Below, piece after piece: positions 55,917 through 64,000 of a DNA stretch of 64,000 bases. Where the stretch lies: NCBI RefSeq assembly GCF_003664005.1, contig NZ_RCCJ01000001.1, positions 1,674,001-1,738,000 of the forward strand, given 5' to 3'. The stretch's first letter is position 1; each line of letters starts with the position of its first letter. Source of the DNA: Hydrogenivirga caldilitoris. Lineage in GTDB: Bacteria; Aquificota; Aquificia; Aquificales; Aquificaceae. The notes beneath the pieces were generated by a model, which saw only the letters and a program-made list of their open reading frames with translations, did no database searches and was not told the DNA's origin. The position numbers and the translations under genes were made by a program.

Positions 55917-56764
55917 ATTTCCTTTATTTTACTCCTAACCTCTTCTATTATCCATCCTGGGGTTGAAGCTCCGGCGGTTATCCCGACTCTTTTTACACCT
56001 TCAAACCATGATGGGTTAAGCTCCTCTGAGGTCTCTATATGATAGGTGCGTTCGTTCAGGGACTTTGCTATACTGTAGAGCCTTCTCGTATTTCCACTGT
56101 TTTTGCCACCTATAATTATCATCACATCAACCTCAGGGGCGAGGGTGTATACGTCCTCCTGTCGCACCGAAGTAGCGTTGCATATAGTGTTTATAACCTT
56201 AAGCTCTTTAACCCAAAGGGAGAGCTCTCCTACGACCTCTTTGAAAAACCTTTCACTTTGAGTAGTCTGGGAAACGACCCCAACCTTTTCGTGTCTGAAA
56301 GCCTCCTGTAGGTCGTCCATGCTTTCTACAACTATACCTTTGCCGTTGCATTCTTTGAGGTAGCCTAAGGTACCTATAACCTCAGGGTGGTTCTTTTCCC
56401 CTACGAGAACTATAAAGTATCCTTCTTGGGAAAGTTTACATACGGCTTCATGAACAGCTTTAACGTATGGGCAGGTAGCATCTATAACTCTTAACCCTTT
56501 TTCCTTTAACTCCCTTTCCTTTTCTGGAGGTATTCCATGCGAACGGATTATTATCGCGTCACCCTCTTGCAACTCTTCATTTTCAAGGGGTTTTATCCCT
56601 ATACTTTTTAACCTTCCTACTTCCTGAGGATTATGGATTATCGGACCTAGGGTAAAAACTCTCTTTCTATTCTTTACGAGATGGGAGCTTTCTTCTGCGA
56701 GTTTAACAGCCCTCTTTACCCCAAAACAGAAGCCCGCGTTGGGTGCTACGATTATCTCAACCAT
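55892..56764 (-). CDS. ispH: 4-hydroxy-3-methylbut-2-enyl diphosphate reductase
   Basis: 290 aa Fe-S enzyme, last step of the MEP isoprenoid pathway. Cluster cysteines are in PNAGFCFGVKRAVKLAEE, VIDATCPYVKAVH and VINTICNATSVRQED; IIIGGKNSGNTRRLYSIA and TAGASTPGWIIEEV complete the family signature. Confidence 0.97.
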   Translation of the reverse strand: MVEIIVAPNAGFCFGVKRAVKLAEESSHLVKNRKRVFTLGPIIHNPQEVGRLKSIGIKPLENEELQEGDAIIIRSHGIPPEKERELKEKGLRVIDATCPYVKAVHEAVCKLSQEGYFIVLVGEKNHPEVIGTLGYLKECNGKGIVVESMDDLQEAFRHEKVGVVSQTTQSERFFKEVVGELSLWVKELKVINTICNATSVRQEDVYTLAPEVDVMIIIGGKNSGNTRRLYSIAKSLNERTYHIETSEELNPSWFEGVKRVGITAGASTPGWIIEEVRSKIKEICKEHSYC

Positions 56765-56788
56765 GACCAGATAAAAATTATATCCCTT

Positions 56789-57439
56789 TCAAAATTTCTC
56801 AAGTTCTGGATTTACAGGAAGGGAGCCGTACTTCGCTCCTTCAATTACCAGGAGCCTCCCCTTCATGCTTACGCGTCCTTCTGAAAACCACTGAATCGCT
56901 TGAGGAAGTACCCTGTGTTCGTAACTGAGTATCCTCCTGGAGAGAGTTTCCTCGTTATCCTCTGGAAGAACTGGTACAACAGCTTGAACTATAACCGGTC
57001 CACCATCAACACTTTCATCCACAACGTGAACTGTACATCCAGAGAATTTTGCTCCGAACTCTATAGCCTGCCTTTGAGCGTTGAGTCCCTGGAAGGCTGG
57101 GATTAGGGAGGGGTGAATATTTATAACCCTATTGGGGAAGTGGCTGAGGAATGTATTTGACAGAATCCTCATAAATCCTGCGAGCACTACCAGTTCCACC
57201 CCTTTATCTTTGAGCTTTGAAGCGATAGCCTTCTCAAAGTCCTCTTTTGAGGAGAAATTCTTCCTCTCAACAATTTCACTCTTTAAGTTGTGTTTTTTGC
57301 ACCTCTCTAGGGCGAGGGCTTTAGGGTTATCTGATATTACAAGCTCTATACTTGCATTAAGCTTACCTTCCTCTATACTGTCAATTATTGCCTGAAGGTT
57401 TGATCCCCTACCAGACACCAGAACTCCTATTCTAAGCAT
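56789..57439 (-). CDS. purN: Phosphoribosylglycinamide formyltransferase
   Basis: 216 aa from the ATG at 57439, placed after GGAGGTGGAT inside the end of hyuB. Motifs: [30 protein letters not shown] with the catalytic [20 protein letters not shown], and [16 protein letters not shown]. It transfers formyl to GAR in purine synthesis. Confidence 0.96.
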   Translation of the reverse strand: MLRIGVLVSGRGSNLQAIIDSIEEGKLNASIELVISDNPKALALERCKKHNLKSEIVERKNFSSKEDFEKAIASKLKDKGVELVVLAGFMRILSNTFLSHFPNRVINIHPSLIPAFQGLNAQRQAIEFGAKFSGCTVHVVDESVDGGPVIVQAVVPVLPEDNEETLSRRILSYEHRVLPQAIQWFSEGRVSMKGRLLVIEGAKYGSLPVNPELEKF

Positions 57440-58976
57440 ATCCACCTCCTCCTGGTGTCTCTATCCTCAGCCCGTCACCTTTCTTGAGCCTAATTGAAAA
57501 CTTGCCGGACATAGACTCTCTCTTTCCGCCTTTTATAACGGTGTTCTTCCCTACCATACCGGGCTGTCCACCAAACAAACCGTAAGGGGGAGTTCTCCTC
57601 CTCTCCGAAAGGACGGTAACTTCAACTTCTGAAAGAAACTCTATCTCCCTCACTATTCCATCTCCTCCTCTTCTAAGTCCATCTCCTCCTGAGTTTCTTC
57701 TCACAGAATACTCCCTCACTATAAAGGGAAAAGAGTGTTCCATAGCTTCTACCGGGGTGTTCATAGTGTTGGTCATGTGGGAGTGGACTGCGCTCTCCCC
57801 ATTCCCACCGTACCAGGCTCCCATTCCACCTCCTATAGTCTCATAGTAGGTGAAGCTTTTCCCTGTCCTTGGGTCAACACCGCCTATGGCAACGTTGTTC
57901 ATGGTTCCCTGGCTGGCTGCTGGTACATATTCTGGTAGCGCTTTTGCCAGGGCTCCCAGGACTACGTCTACTATTCTCTGGGAGGTTTCCACGTTCCCTC
58001 CAGCAACCGCCGCAGGAAAGTTAGCATCCAGGATAGTACCTCTTTTGGTTATAACCTCTATAGGTGCAAAACATCCATCATTGGTGGGAGCGTCCTCGGG
58101 AAGTAGGCACCTGAAAGCATAGTAGGTTGCAGATAGAGTTATGGCTTTGACGGCGTTCATGGGTCCTTGGGTCTGGGGATCGCTCTCCGAGAAATCAACA
58201 CTGACCTCACCACCCTGCACCTTTAATCTAACCCTTATAGCTATGTCCTTTGTTCCGTATCCGTCATCTTCCAAATAGTCTTCAAACTCGTAACTCCCAT
58301 CGGGGATTCTCTCTATCGCTTTACGCATAAGTTTTTCTGAATAAGCGAGCAGCTCTTCACACAACCTTTCCGTTTCCTCTCCGTAAGTGTCCAGCAGGCT
58401 TACAGCCCTCTCAATACCTACCCTGTTTGCCATTATCTGGGAGCTTAGGTCACCGATCCTCTCCTCGGGTGTTCTGACGTTTGCAGTTATTATGGACAAT
58501 ATATCCTTCTTTATTTCCCCTTTCTCCACAAGCTTTACGGGGGGAATTATCAAGCCTTCTTGAAATAAGGAGTTTGATAGAGGCATTGAACCAGAAGACA
58601 TACCACCTATATCGGCGTGATGTGCCCTATTTGCCACATAGAACCTGAGTTCACCCCTGTAAAAGACCGGAGCTACCAAAGTGATGTCCGGAAGGTGAGT
58701 CCCGCCCCTGTATGGGTCGTTTAGAATCACCATGTCCCCTTCTTCCATCGGAATTGTATCAATTGCCTTCCTTACAGACATAGACATTGAGCCAAGGTGA
58801 ACCGGTATATGTTCAGCCTGAGCAACGAGCTTGCCTTTACGGTCAAAAACTGCACAGGAGAGGTCTTTTCTCTCCTTTATGTTCGGCGAGAAGGCGGTTC
58901 TTTGGAGGACTAATCCCATCTCCTCAGCTATGGAGGAGAGCCTGTTTCTGAATACCTCAAGGAGAAGGTAAGACAT
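57432..58976 (-). CDS. hyuB: Hydantoinase B / N-methylhydantoinase-like subunit
   Basis: 514 aa HyuB/acetone-carboxylase-alpha family. [64 protein letters not shown] and the C-terminal [19 protein letters not shown] are typical. It normally pairs with HyuA as an ATP-dependent oxoprolinase/hydantoinase; no HyuA gene is in the window. A TATAAT ends eight bases before the ATG. Its 3' end overlaps purN by eight bases. Confidence 0.92.
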   Translation of the reverse strand: MSYLLLEVFRNRLSSIAEEMGLVLQRTAFSPNIKERKDLSCAVFDRKGKLVAQAEHIPVHLGSMSMSVRKAIDTIPMEEGDMVILNDPYRGGTHLPDITLVAPVFYRGELRFYVANRAHHADIGGMSSGSMPLSNSLFQEGLIIPPVKLVEKGEIKKDILSIITANVRTPEERIGDLSSQIMANRVGIERAVSLLDTYGEETERLCEELLAYSEKLMRKAIERIPDGSYEFEDYLEDDGYGTKDIAIRVRLKVQGGEVSVDFSESDPQTQGPMNAVKAITLSATYYAFRCLLPEDAPTNDGCFAPIEVITKRGTILDANFPAAVAGGNVETSQRIVDVVLGALAKALPEYVPAASQGTMNNVAIGGVDPRTGKSFTYYETIGGGMGAWYGGNGESAVHSHMTNTMNTPVEAMEHSFPFIVREYSVRRNSGGDGLRRGGDGIVREIEFLSEVEVTVLSERRRTPPYGLFGGQPGMVGKNTVIKGGKRESMSGKFSIRLKKGDGLRIETPGGGGYA

Positions 58977-58984
58977 TGAAAAGA

Positions 58985-58990
58985 ATTATA
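58985..58990 (-). promoter_or_regulatory. -10 element of hyuB
   Basis: A perfect TATAAT on the minus strand lies eight bases before the hyuB ATG, predicting a leader of about two bases. No Shine-Dalgarno is present. Confidence 0.5.
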
Positions 58991-58993
58991 AGT

Positions 58994-59019
58994 TAAAGCT
59001 CCAGACCAGCTGCCGATAA
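58994..59019 (+). promoter_or_regulatory. Candidate sigma-28 (FliA) promoter
   Basis: TAAA (58994-58997), 14 bases, then a perfect GCCGATAA (59012-59019); reading TTAA one base earlier gives the standard 15. GCCGATAA is the sigma-28 -10 consensus. The site lies 16 bases before the ATG of the PAS-GSDEF-EAL gene. Confidence 0.7.
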
Positions 59020-59035
59020 TCTAAACTTGATAGGC

Positions 59036-60748
59036 ATGTGTAAAGAAGATGAGCTAAAGAGGCAGATAAAGAAACTTAAGGAAAAACTTTTTTTAATGTC
59101 AAAGGTTCTAAAGTATATGAATGAAGGAGTTGTGATAGTTGACAAGGAAGGGAGGATAAAGAGTGCTAACGAGGCTTTCTTGGACATAACCGGTCTAAAG
59201 CTTGAGGGTGTGTACGGGACAAAACTATCGGAGCTTGACCTTAAATGGGAGGGTTACCCCTCCTTTCAAGAGGTCATGGATATTCTTTTATCGGAGGGTT
59301 TGTGGAAGGGGGAGGTCTGGGGCGTGCATAGAGGTGGAAGACCCTTCTCCACAGAAGCAACCATAGTTAGGGCTGACGAGGATAACTACGTGGTTATATT
59401 TTTAGACACTACCGATAAGAGAAGCCTTGAAGCTAACCTCCGTTCACTTGCCTACTATGATTCCCTAACAGGACTTCCCAACAGGGCTTTACTTTACGAA
59501 CACATATCACAGCTGATCTTTCATGCAAGGGAGGAGAGAAAAAGACTTGCCGTTATATTCATTGATATAGATAACTTTAAGCTCATAAACGATACCCTGG
59601 GACATGACGTAGGAGATAACCTCCTTAAGGCGTTCGCTCAGAGGCTAACCTCTTACTTCCCAAAGAACACTATGGTTGCCCGTTTTGGGAGCGATGAGTT
59701 TGTAGTTGTCTTGGATACGGTGCCAAGTGTTGATTTTATTGAGGACCTTGTAGCCGGTTTTGTAGACAGTGTTTCAACACCCTTTTTCATAGAGAAGCAG
59801 AAGATATATATAACCGTTACGGCAGGTATAAGTATATACCCAATAGATGGCAATGATCCCCAGACTCTGCTTAGGAATGCGGATATAGCTATGCACCATG
59901 CGAAGGAACTTGGGAAGAGCTCTTACAAGTTCTTTACCAATGAGCTCAACCTTAAGGTGAGTGAGCGTTTTACCCTTCAAGCTGAGCTTAGAGACGCCTT
60001 AGAAAAGGAAGAATTCGCCCTGTACTATCAACCTCAATTTGAACTTCATACAAACAGTATCGTAGGAGTAGAAGCTCTTATTCGCTGGCACCATCCCGAT
60101 AGGGGGGTTATACTCCCTGGCAGGTTTATGCCAGTGGTTGAGGATACGGACCTTATAATCCCATTGGGGTATTGGGTATTAAAGAAAGCCTGCGAAGATG
60201 GAAAGAGGCTGGTTGAGGAGGGTTTTCCTCTTAAGATTGCTGTGAATATATCAGCTAAGCAGCTTTCTTCGGAGAATTTCCTCCAAAGGCTCAAGGATAT
60301 TCTCAACGAGACGGGTTTTAGCCCCGAGTACCTTGAGATGGAAATAACTGAAAGCGTTTTGATGAAGAACAAGCAACAGGCTGCAGATATTCTCAGGGAG
60401 CTTAAAAAATTGGGTATATCTATAGCCATAGATGACTTTGGGACAAGTTATTCCTCCCTTAACTATCTGAAGTACTTTCCGGTGGATAAGTTAAAGATAG
60501 ACAGGTCTTTTATAGGTGATGTAATATCTGACCCTAACGATGTTGCCATAGCCACCACTATAATAGCCATAGCCCATAACCTCGGTCTCAGGGCTACCGC
60601 TGAGGGCGTTGAAACTGAGGAGCAACTGATTTTCCTTAAACTCTGGCAGTGCGATGAAGCTCAAGGGTTCTACTTTTCTCCTCCGGTGACACTGGACAGC
60701 CTGATAGATATGCTCAAGAGTGAAAACTTTAAGATTAAAGGTGTATAA
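59036..60748 (+). CDS. PAS-GGDEF-EAL cyclic-di-GMP turnover protein
   Basis: 570 aa from the ATG at 59036. PAS at residues ~25-140 (MNEGVVIVDKEGRIKSANEAF). The GGDEF domain has the altered loop RFGSDEF, so cyclase activity is doubtful. The EAL domain looks complete: VGVEALIRWHHP, NISAKQL, EMEITESVLM, AIDDFGTSYSSL, LKIDRSFI, EGVETEEQL, QGFYFSPP. Predicted net phosphodiesterase. A sigma-28 type promoter ties it to motility. It overlaps the next, convergent gene by 14 bases. Confidence 0.95.
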   Translation: MCKEDELKRQIKKLKEKLFLMSKVLKYMNEGVVIVDKEGRIKSANEAFLDITGLKLEGVYGTKLSELDLKWEGYPSFQEVMDILLSEGLWKGEVWGVHRGGRPFSTEATIVRADEDNYVVIFLDTTDKRSLEANLRSLAYYDSLTGLPNRALLYEHISQLIFHAREERKRLAVIFIDIDNFKLINDTLGHDVGDNLLKAFAQRLTSYFPKNTMVARFGSDEFVVVLDTVPSVDFIEDLVAGFVDSVSTPFFIEKQKIYITVTAGISIYPIDGNDPQTLLRNADIAMHHAKELGKSSYKFFTNELNLKVSERFTLQAELRDALEKEEFALYYQPQFELHTNSIVGVEALIRWHHPDRGVILPGRFMPVVEDTDLIIPLGYWVLKKACEDGKRLVEEGFPLKIAVNISAKQLSSENFLQRLKDILNETGFSPEYLEMEITESVLMKNKQQAADILRELKKLGISIAIDDFGTSYSSLNYLKYFPVDKLKIDRSFIGDVISDPNDVAIATTIIAIAHNLGLRATAEGVETEEQLIFLKLWQCDEAQGFYFSPPVTLDSLIDMLKSENFKIKGV

Positions 60749-61973
60749 CTGTATCAGCCATTATGTAACTTCTGTTCGCTATATCCAGAATCTCTTCGGG
60801 TTTGAGCCCAGTATGTTCTGACACGCTCTTCAGGAATTTTAATCCTTCGGCTGTTTTAGCTTTCTTAATCTCCTGCTCCATCTCCTCTATAACTGAAGCC
60901 ATGCTTAGAAGCTTTGCCATCTTACTCCCTTTATCAAGGAACGCTGAGATTATTAAGTCGTCAACGTTAACTTCCATGAGAAATTCGGGTATGTTTACAT
61001 CAAGGATTCGGTCTATGAGAGAGAACAGTCCAACGAGGTATGCTTCACTTGTGTGGTCGGGCATTATGCTCTTTGCAAGTTCTTCCATTACTTTTGCCCT
61101 CACGAGAGCCTTTCTCCACAACTCTGGGTCTTTAACTGTGGCGTAGTCATTTATTGCAAGGACAATTATAAAGTTCTTTATATTTTTCAACCCAAAGTAA
61201 ACCGCTGCCTGTTCAATACTGCTGATTTTCTTTCTCAGGGCGAAGAAGGCTGAGTTTATAAAGCGAAGGAATTTTGCACTCAAGCCCACATCGGTTTCTA
61301 TAACCTTTGCGAACTCCTTTGGAGTTTGAGCTGTGTTCATCAGGACAAGAAGTCTTAAAAGGGTGCTCTTCAGGAAGGGAGCAAGCTTTATCTGCTTGAG
61401 TTCCTCGGGAGGGCTTACATAATCTCCCTCAATGTAATCAGCAAAAGCAATGAACCTGTCGTAAAGCTCCTTAGAATCAACACCGCTCACAAATACTTTT
61501 TTCCCGATGTTCTCTATCTGAGATATATCCTTTATCTCTGCCGTCTTCGCATCAAACTCTATCATGTCTGCGAGTTTTATTATGTCTAAGTGCTGCTTTA
61601 AGAGAGAATAGTGAACCGCAATTGTAGCTTCCTCACTACGAAGCCTCTCAATGCTCTCTACCGCATGTGTATACACTACTTTTCCGAGACCCACGGTAGC
61701 AGGGTACAATTTGAAACCCGTAAGCCTGGGGTTCAAAAGTTCAAAGGCTTTTACAAGAAGCGTGTCTATTGGTAAAGTTATAAAAACCTTCTTCCCCTCT
61801 CCTACCCTGTCCAATCCGTACTCTGCCAATGTTCGTATGCTTATAATAGCCAGTTTATTCTCAAGTATTTCTTTAGGGAGCTCACTTTCGTATAAAGGTT
61901 CAACATAAAACTCATAGGCAAATAAGTTGCCTTCCCGGTCTAGGATAGCCCTTCTGTATACACTAAGGTCCAT
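60735..61973 (-). CDS. Degenerate EAL-HDOD signalling protein (YuxH-like), paralogue 2
   Basis: 412 aa, same architecture as the protein at 32.7 kb: N-terminal EAL-like half without catalytic residues (ILDREGNLFAYEFYVEPL, GEGKKVFITLPIDTLL) and C-terminal HDOD half (VIETDVGLSAKFLRFINSAFF, YFGLKNIKNFIIVLAI). Probably a protein-interaction hub in c-di-GMP or motility control; it directly faces the GSDEF-EAL gene. No Shine-Dalgarno was noted. Confidence 0.87.
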   Translation of the reverse strand: MDLSVYRRAILDREGNLFAYEFYVEPLYESELPKEILENKLAIISIRTLAEYGLDRVGEGKKVFITLPIDTLLVKAFELLNPRLTGFKLYPATVGLGKVVYTHAVESIERLRSEEATIAVHYSLLKQHLDIIKLADMIEFDAKTAEIKDISQIENIGKKVFVSGVDSKELYDRFIAFADYIEGDYVSPPEELKQIKLAPFLKSTLLRLLVLMNTAQTPKEFAKVIETDVGLSAKFLRFINSAFFALRKKISSIEQAAVYFGLKNIKNFIIVLAINDYATVKDPELWRKALVRAKVMEELAKSIMPDHTSEAYLVGLFSLIDRILDVNIPEFLMEVNVDDLIISAFLDKGSKMAKLLSMASVIEEMEQEIKKAKTAEGLKFLKSVSEHTGLKPEEILDIANRSYIMADTVIHL

Positions 61974-62024
61974 GCCAGATAAATCGTCCCCTCAGCGGTA
62001 TTTATTAAATTACTAGTATAAACC

Positions 62025-62053
62025 TTGACGGAGTCTGAGCCTTAAATTAAAAT
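62025..62053 (+). promoter_or_regulatory. Promoter of the tRNA-tuf operon
   Basis: TTGACG (62025-62030), exact 17-base spacer, TAAAAT (62048-62053); transcription from about 62060, eight bases before tRNA-Thr. A second, weaker candidate (TTGTAT-17-TATTAT) lies between the last tRNA and tuf. Confidence 0.65.
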
Positions 62054-62067
62054 TATCCTTTGTGTCT

Positions 62068-62140
62068 GCTGGCGTAGCTCAGTCGGCAGAGCGCGGGATT
62101 TGTAATCCCGTGGTCGCGGGTTCAAGTCCCGCCGCCAGCT
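62068..62140 (+). tRNA. tRNA-Thr (TGT)
   Basis: 73 nt: acceptor GCTGGCG/CGCCAGC, anticodon stem CGGGA/TCCCG with loop TTTGTAA, T-arm GGTTCAAGTCC. CCA not encoded. Confidence 0.98.
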
Positions 62141-62151
62141 TTTAGCTGGTA

Positions 62152-62238
62152 GGAGGGGTTGCCGAGCGGCCAAAGGCAGGGGACTGTAAATCCCCCGGGC
62201 TCCGCCCTGCGCAGGTTCGAATCCTGCCCCCTCCACCA
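62152..62238 (+). tRNA. tRNA-Tyr (GTA)
   Basis: Long-variable-arm tRNA: acceptor GGAGGGG/CCCCTCC, anticodon stem GGGGA/TCCCC with loop CTGTAAA, variable arm GGGCTCCGCCC. The 3' CCA (62236-62238) is encoded, unlike most tRNAs here. Confidence 0.97.
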
Positions 62239-62241
62239 GTA

Positions 62242-62317
62242 GCGGGTGTAGCTCAGTTGGTAGAGCAGCGGCCTTCCAAGCCGCAGGTCGCGGGTTCGAG
62301 TCCCGTCGCCCGCTCCA
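62242..62317 (+). tRNA. tRNA-Gly (TCC)
   Basis: Acceptor GCGGGTG/CGCCCGC, anticodon stem GCGGC/GCCGC with loop CTTCCAA, T-arm GGTTCGAGTCC. CCA encoded at 62315-62317. Confidence 0.97.
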
Positions 62318-62321
62318 TAAA

Positions 62322-62394
62322 GCCCAGGTAGCTCAGTCGGCAGAGCACACCCTTGGTAAGGGTGAGGTCGCCGGTTCAAGTCCGGTCCTGGGCT
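62322..62394 (+). tRNA. tRNA-Thr (GGT)
   Basis: 73 nt: acceptor GCCCAGG/CCTGGGC, anticodon stem CACCC/GGGTG with loop TTGGTAA, T-arm GGTTCAAGTCC. CCA not encoded. The order Thr-Tyr-Gly-Thr-tuf equals that of E. coli thrU-tyrU-glyT-thrT-tufB. Confidence 0.98.
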
Positions 62395-62473
62395 TAAACT
62401 ATTTGTATTTTCAATAAAAAGGATTTATTATATTCTGTTAGCTCAAAATACCTATACGGAGGTATGAACGGAG

Positions 62474-63691
62474 ATGGCTAAGGAGAAATTTGAGAGGACG
62501 AAGGAGCACGTGAACGTAGGGACAATAGGGCACGTTGACCACGGGAAGAGCACCCTCACCTCTGCCATAACCTGCACGTTAGCGGCAGGGCTTGTAGAGG
62601 GGGGAAAGGCAAAGTGCTTTAAGTACGAGGAGATAGACAAAGCTCCTGAGGAGAAGGAGAGAGGAATAACCATAAACATAACCCACGTTGAGTACGAGAC
62701 AGCCAAGAGGCACTATGCACACGTTGACTGTCCTGGGCATGCGGACTACATCAAGAACATGATAACGGGTGCAGCCCAGATGGATGGGGCTATACTTGTT
62801 GTGTCAGCAGCAGACGGACCCATGCCCCAGACCAGGGAACACGTTCTTCTTGCGAGACAGGTTAACGTTCCCTACATAGTAGTGTTTATGAACAAGTGTG
62901 ACATGGTAGATGATGAAGAGCTCTTGGAGCTTGTTGAGCTTGAGGTAAGGGAGTTACTTAGCAAGTACGAGTTTCCTGGTGATGAGGTACCTGTTATTAG
63001 AGGTTCAGCGCTTGGAGCTTTGCAGGAACTTGAGCAGAACTCACCTGGCAAGTGGGTAGAGGGCATAAAGGAACTCCTCAACGCCATGGACGAGTATATA
63101 CCGACACCACAGAGGGATATGGATAAACCCTTCCTGATGCCCATAGAGGACGTGTTTACCATATCAGGAAGGGGAACAGTTGTTACTGGAAGGGTAGAGA
63201 GAGGGGTTCTCAAGCCTGGTGAGGAAGTGGAGATAGTAGGGCTTAGGGAGGAGCCACTCAAGACAGTGGCAACTTCAATAGAGATGTTTAGGAAGATACT
63301 TGATGAGGCATTACCTGGGGACAACGTAGGGGTGCTGCTTAGGGGAGTGGGTAAGGACGATGTAGAGAGGGGGCAGGTATTAGCGAAGCCTGGGACAGTG
63401 AAGCCCCACAAGAGGTTTAGGGCGCAGGTATACATACTGAGCAAGGAAGAAGGGGGTAGGCATACACCCTTTTTCCTCAACTACAGGCCCCAGTTTTACT
63501 TTAGGACAGCGGATGTGACAGGTACGGTGGTGAAGTTGCCTGAGGGAGTGGAGATGGTTATGCCTGGTGACAATGTGGAGCTTGAGGTAGAGCTTATAGC
63601 GCCTGTGGCTATGGAAGAGGGGCTTAGGTTTGCTATAAGGGAAGGTGGAAGGACCGTTGGTGCTGGTGTCGTCACTAAAATTCTGGATTGA
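62474..63691 (+). CDS. tuf: Elongation factor Tu
   Basis: 405 aa. GTPase motifs [17 protein letters not shown] and [10 protein letters not shown] are intact; effector region [13 protein letters not shown]. It carries aminoacyl-tRNA to the ribosome. Ribosome site GGAGG at 62458-62462 is 11 bases upstream. The 79 bases between tRNA-Thr and tuf may hold a secondary promoter. Confidence 0.99.
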   Translation: MAKEKFERTKEHVNVGTIGHVDHGKSTLTSAITCTLAAGLVEGGKAKCFKYEEIDKAPEEKERGITINITHVEYETAKRHYAHVDCPGHADYIKNMITGAAQMDGAILVVSAADGPMPQTREHVLLARQVNVPYIVVFMNKCDMVDDEELLELVELEVRELLSKYEFPGDEVPVIRGSALGALQELEQNSPGKWVEGIKELLNAMDEYIPTPQRDMDKPFLMPIEDVFTISGRGTVVTGRVERGVLKPGEEVEIVGLREEPLKTVATSIEMFRKILDEALPGDNVGVLLRGVGKDDVERGQVLAKPGTVKPHKRFRAQVYILSKEEGGRHTPFFLNYRPQFYFRTADVTGTVVKLPEGVEMVMPGDNVELEVELIAPVAMEEGLRFAIREGGRTVGAGVVTKILD

Positions 63692-63705
63692 TAAGGAGTT
63701 AAGAT

Positions 63706-63864
63706 ATGGCTGTAGCCCGTGAAATTATCACTCTTGCCTGTACTGAGTGTAAGAGAAGGAACTACACTACTACAAAGAACAGACAGAAGCACCCTGAAAG
63801 GTTAGAGCTCAGAAAGTACTGCAAATGGTGCAGGAAGCACACCGTACATAGGGAGGTAAAGTAA
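63706..63864 (+). CDS. rpmG: 50S ribosomal protein L33
   Basis: 52 aa, ATG at 63706 after AAGGAGTTAAGAT. It starts [20 protein letters not shown] and has a second pair CKWC, forming the four-Cys zinc-binding type of L33. It sits between tuf and tRNA-Trp, the conserved bacterial position before secE-nusG. Confidence 0.96.
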   Translation: MAVAREIITLACTECKRRNYTTTKNRQKHPERLELRKYCKWCRKHTVHREVK

Positions 63865-63865
63865 A

Positions 63866-63938
63866 GGGGCAGTAGCTCAATTGGCAGAGCGCGGGACTCC
63901 AAATCCCGCGGTTGGGGGTTCAAGTCCTCCCTGCCCCG
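63866..63938 (+). tRNA. tRNA-Trp (CCA)
   Basis: 73 nt: acceptor GGGGCAG/CTGCCCC, anticodon stem CGGGA/TCCCG with loop CTCCAAA, T-arm GGGTTCAAGTCC. The anticodon is CCA; the 3' CCA end is not encoded. One base after the rpmG stop. Confidence 0.98.
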
Positions 63939-63952
63939 TATGGAAGAATCCC

Positions 63953-64000
63953 ATGGAAAAGCTAAAGGTTTTCTTGCAGGGTGTAAGGTCAGAACTGAGA
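63953..64000 (+). CDS. secE: Protein translocase subunit SecE, N-terminal fragment
   Basis: The ATG at 63953 gives MEKLKVFLQGVRSELR..., the conserved amphipathic start of SecE, cut by the window end. An ATG at 63940 is in another frame and reads nonsense for this family. Position after tRNA-Trp and rpmG is the standard one before nusG. Confidence 0.88.
   Translation, partial: MEKLKVFLQGVRSELR

Noticed and set aside
62464-62481. Five-codon mini-ORF overlapping the tuf start
   Set aside because: The GGAGG is only one base from its ATG, too close to work, and fits the tuf start better.
62872-63480. 202-codon open frame antisense to tuf
   Set aside because: Low-complexity Ser/Thr/Pro-rich translation is the mirror of tuf codon usage; tuf itself is certain.

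Overview
The window is a dense, non-mobile stretch of chromosome from a thermophilic, chemolithoautotroph-like member of the Aquificaceae (Aquificales). This rests on: a transporter nearly collinear with Aquifex aeolicus LeuT; an Aquifex-type RusA resolvase; a rRNA operon much richer in G+C than the protein genes around it, as expected for a thermophile; the run of small ATGA/TGATG-overlapping genes; and the TrpB2, FlgM, TopA and biotin carboxylase types. I could not assign genus or species. No insertion sequence, prophage, integrase or CRISPR array was seen, and no stretch over about 250 bases lacks a gene or RNA.

Layout. 1-4.7 kb: end of a sigma-54 activator, rsmE, hup, ileS. 4.7-8.8 kb: a tightly coupled plus-strand run (nrnA, nfo, a membrane protein, a DUF89 phosphatase, an unknown gene). 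8.8-16 kb: sodB, a secreted Cys-rich protein, thiL, an HD protein, trpC, three small unknowns including a thioredoxin-fold protein without CxxC, a HIT protein, and a lone ABC ATPase. 16-20.4 kb: flgM and nnr facing gmhA-nadK, two tRNAs, miaA. 20.3-31.4 kb: a long minus-strand run (RusA, DUF4149, LeuT-like, FUN14, mtnP, leuC, ftsH, tilS, a TPR-like gene, dam, an unknown gene, trpB2). 31.4-46.4 kb: folC, a degenerate EAL-HDOD protein, ccsA, the rpsF-ssb-rpsR-rplI operon, speE, rsmA, a biotin carboxylase, a lipoprotein, kamA, an unknown helical protein, an MFS transporter, topA and a beta-CASP nuclease, with two tRNA genes. 46.4-51.6 kb: a complete 16S-tRNA-Ile-tRNA-Ala-23S-5S operon. 51.6-62 kb: serS, a PAS-GGDEF protein, a DsrE/cysteine cassette with its TetR regulator, a Dsb-like protein, ispH, purN, hyuB, a PAS-GSDEF-EAL protein and a second EAL-HDOD protein. 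62-64 kb: tRNA-Thr-Tyr-Gly-Thr, tuf, rpmG, tRNA-Trp, secE, the ancestral bacterial order.

Themes. Translation and RNA maturation dominate (rRNA, 11 tRNAs, EF-Tu, IleS, SerS, TilS, MiaA, RsmA, RsmE, ribosomal proteins). A second theme is motility and cyclic-di-GMP: FlgM, two GGDEF-type proteins, two EAL-HDOD paralogues, and a candidate sigma-28 promoter in front of the GSDEF-EAL gene. A third is thiol/sulfur handling: two DsrE-fold proteins and a small Cys protein behind a promoter whose 17-bp spacer holds a perfect palindrome, next to a TetR gene and a CPHC thioredoxin-fold protein.

Most worth a second look: the TetR/palindrome/DsrE cassette; the sigma-28 site on the GSDEF-EAL gene; the unknown 188-residue gene coupled to a Dam-family methylase; a candidate S6:S18-binding hairpin ahead of rpsF; repeated boxA-like elements in the rRNA operon; and several genes whose -10 hexamer lies only 6-11 bases before the start codon, suggesting leaderless mRNAs. 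All functional statements come from reading motifs and gene order; no database search was run.
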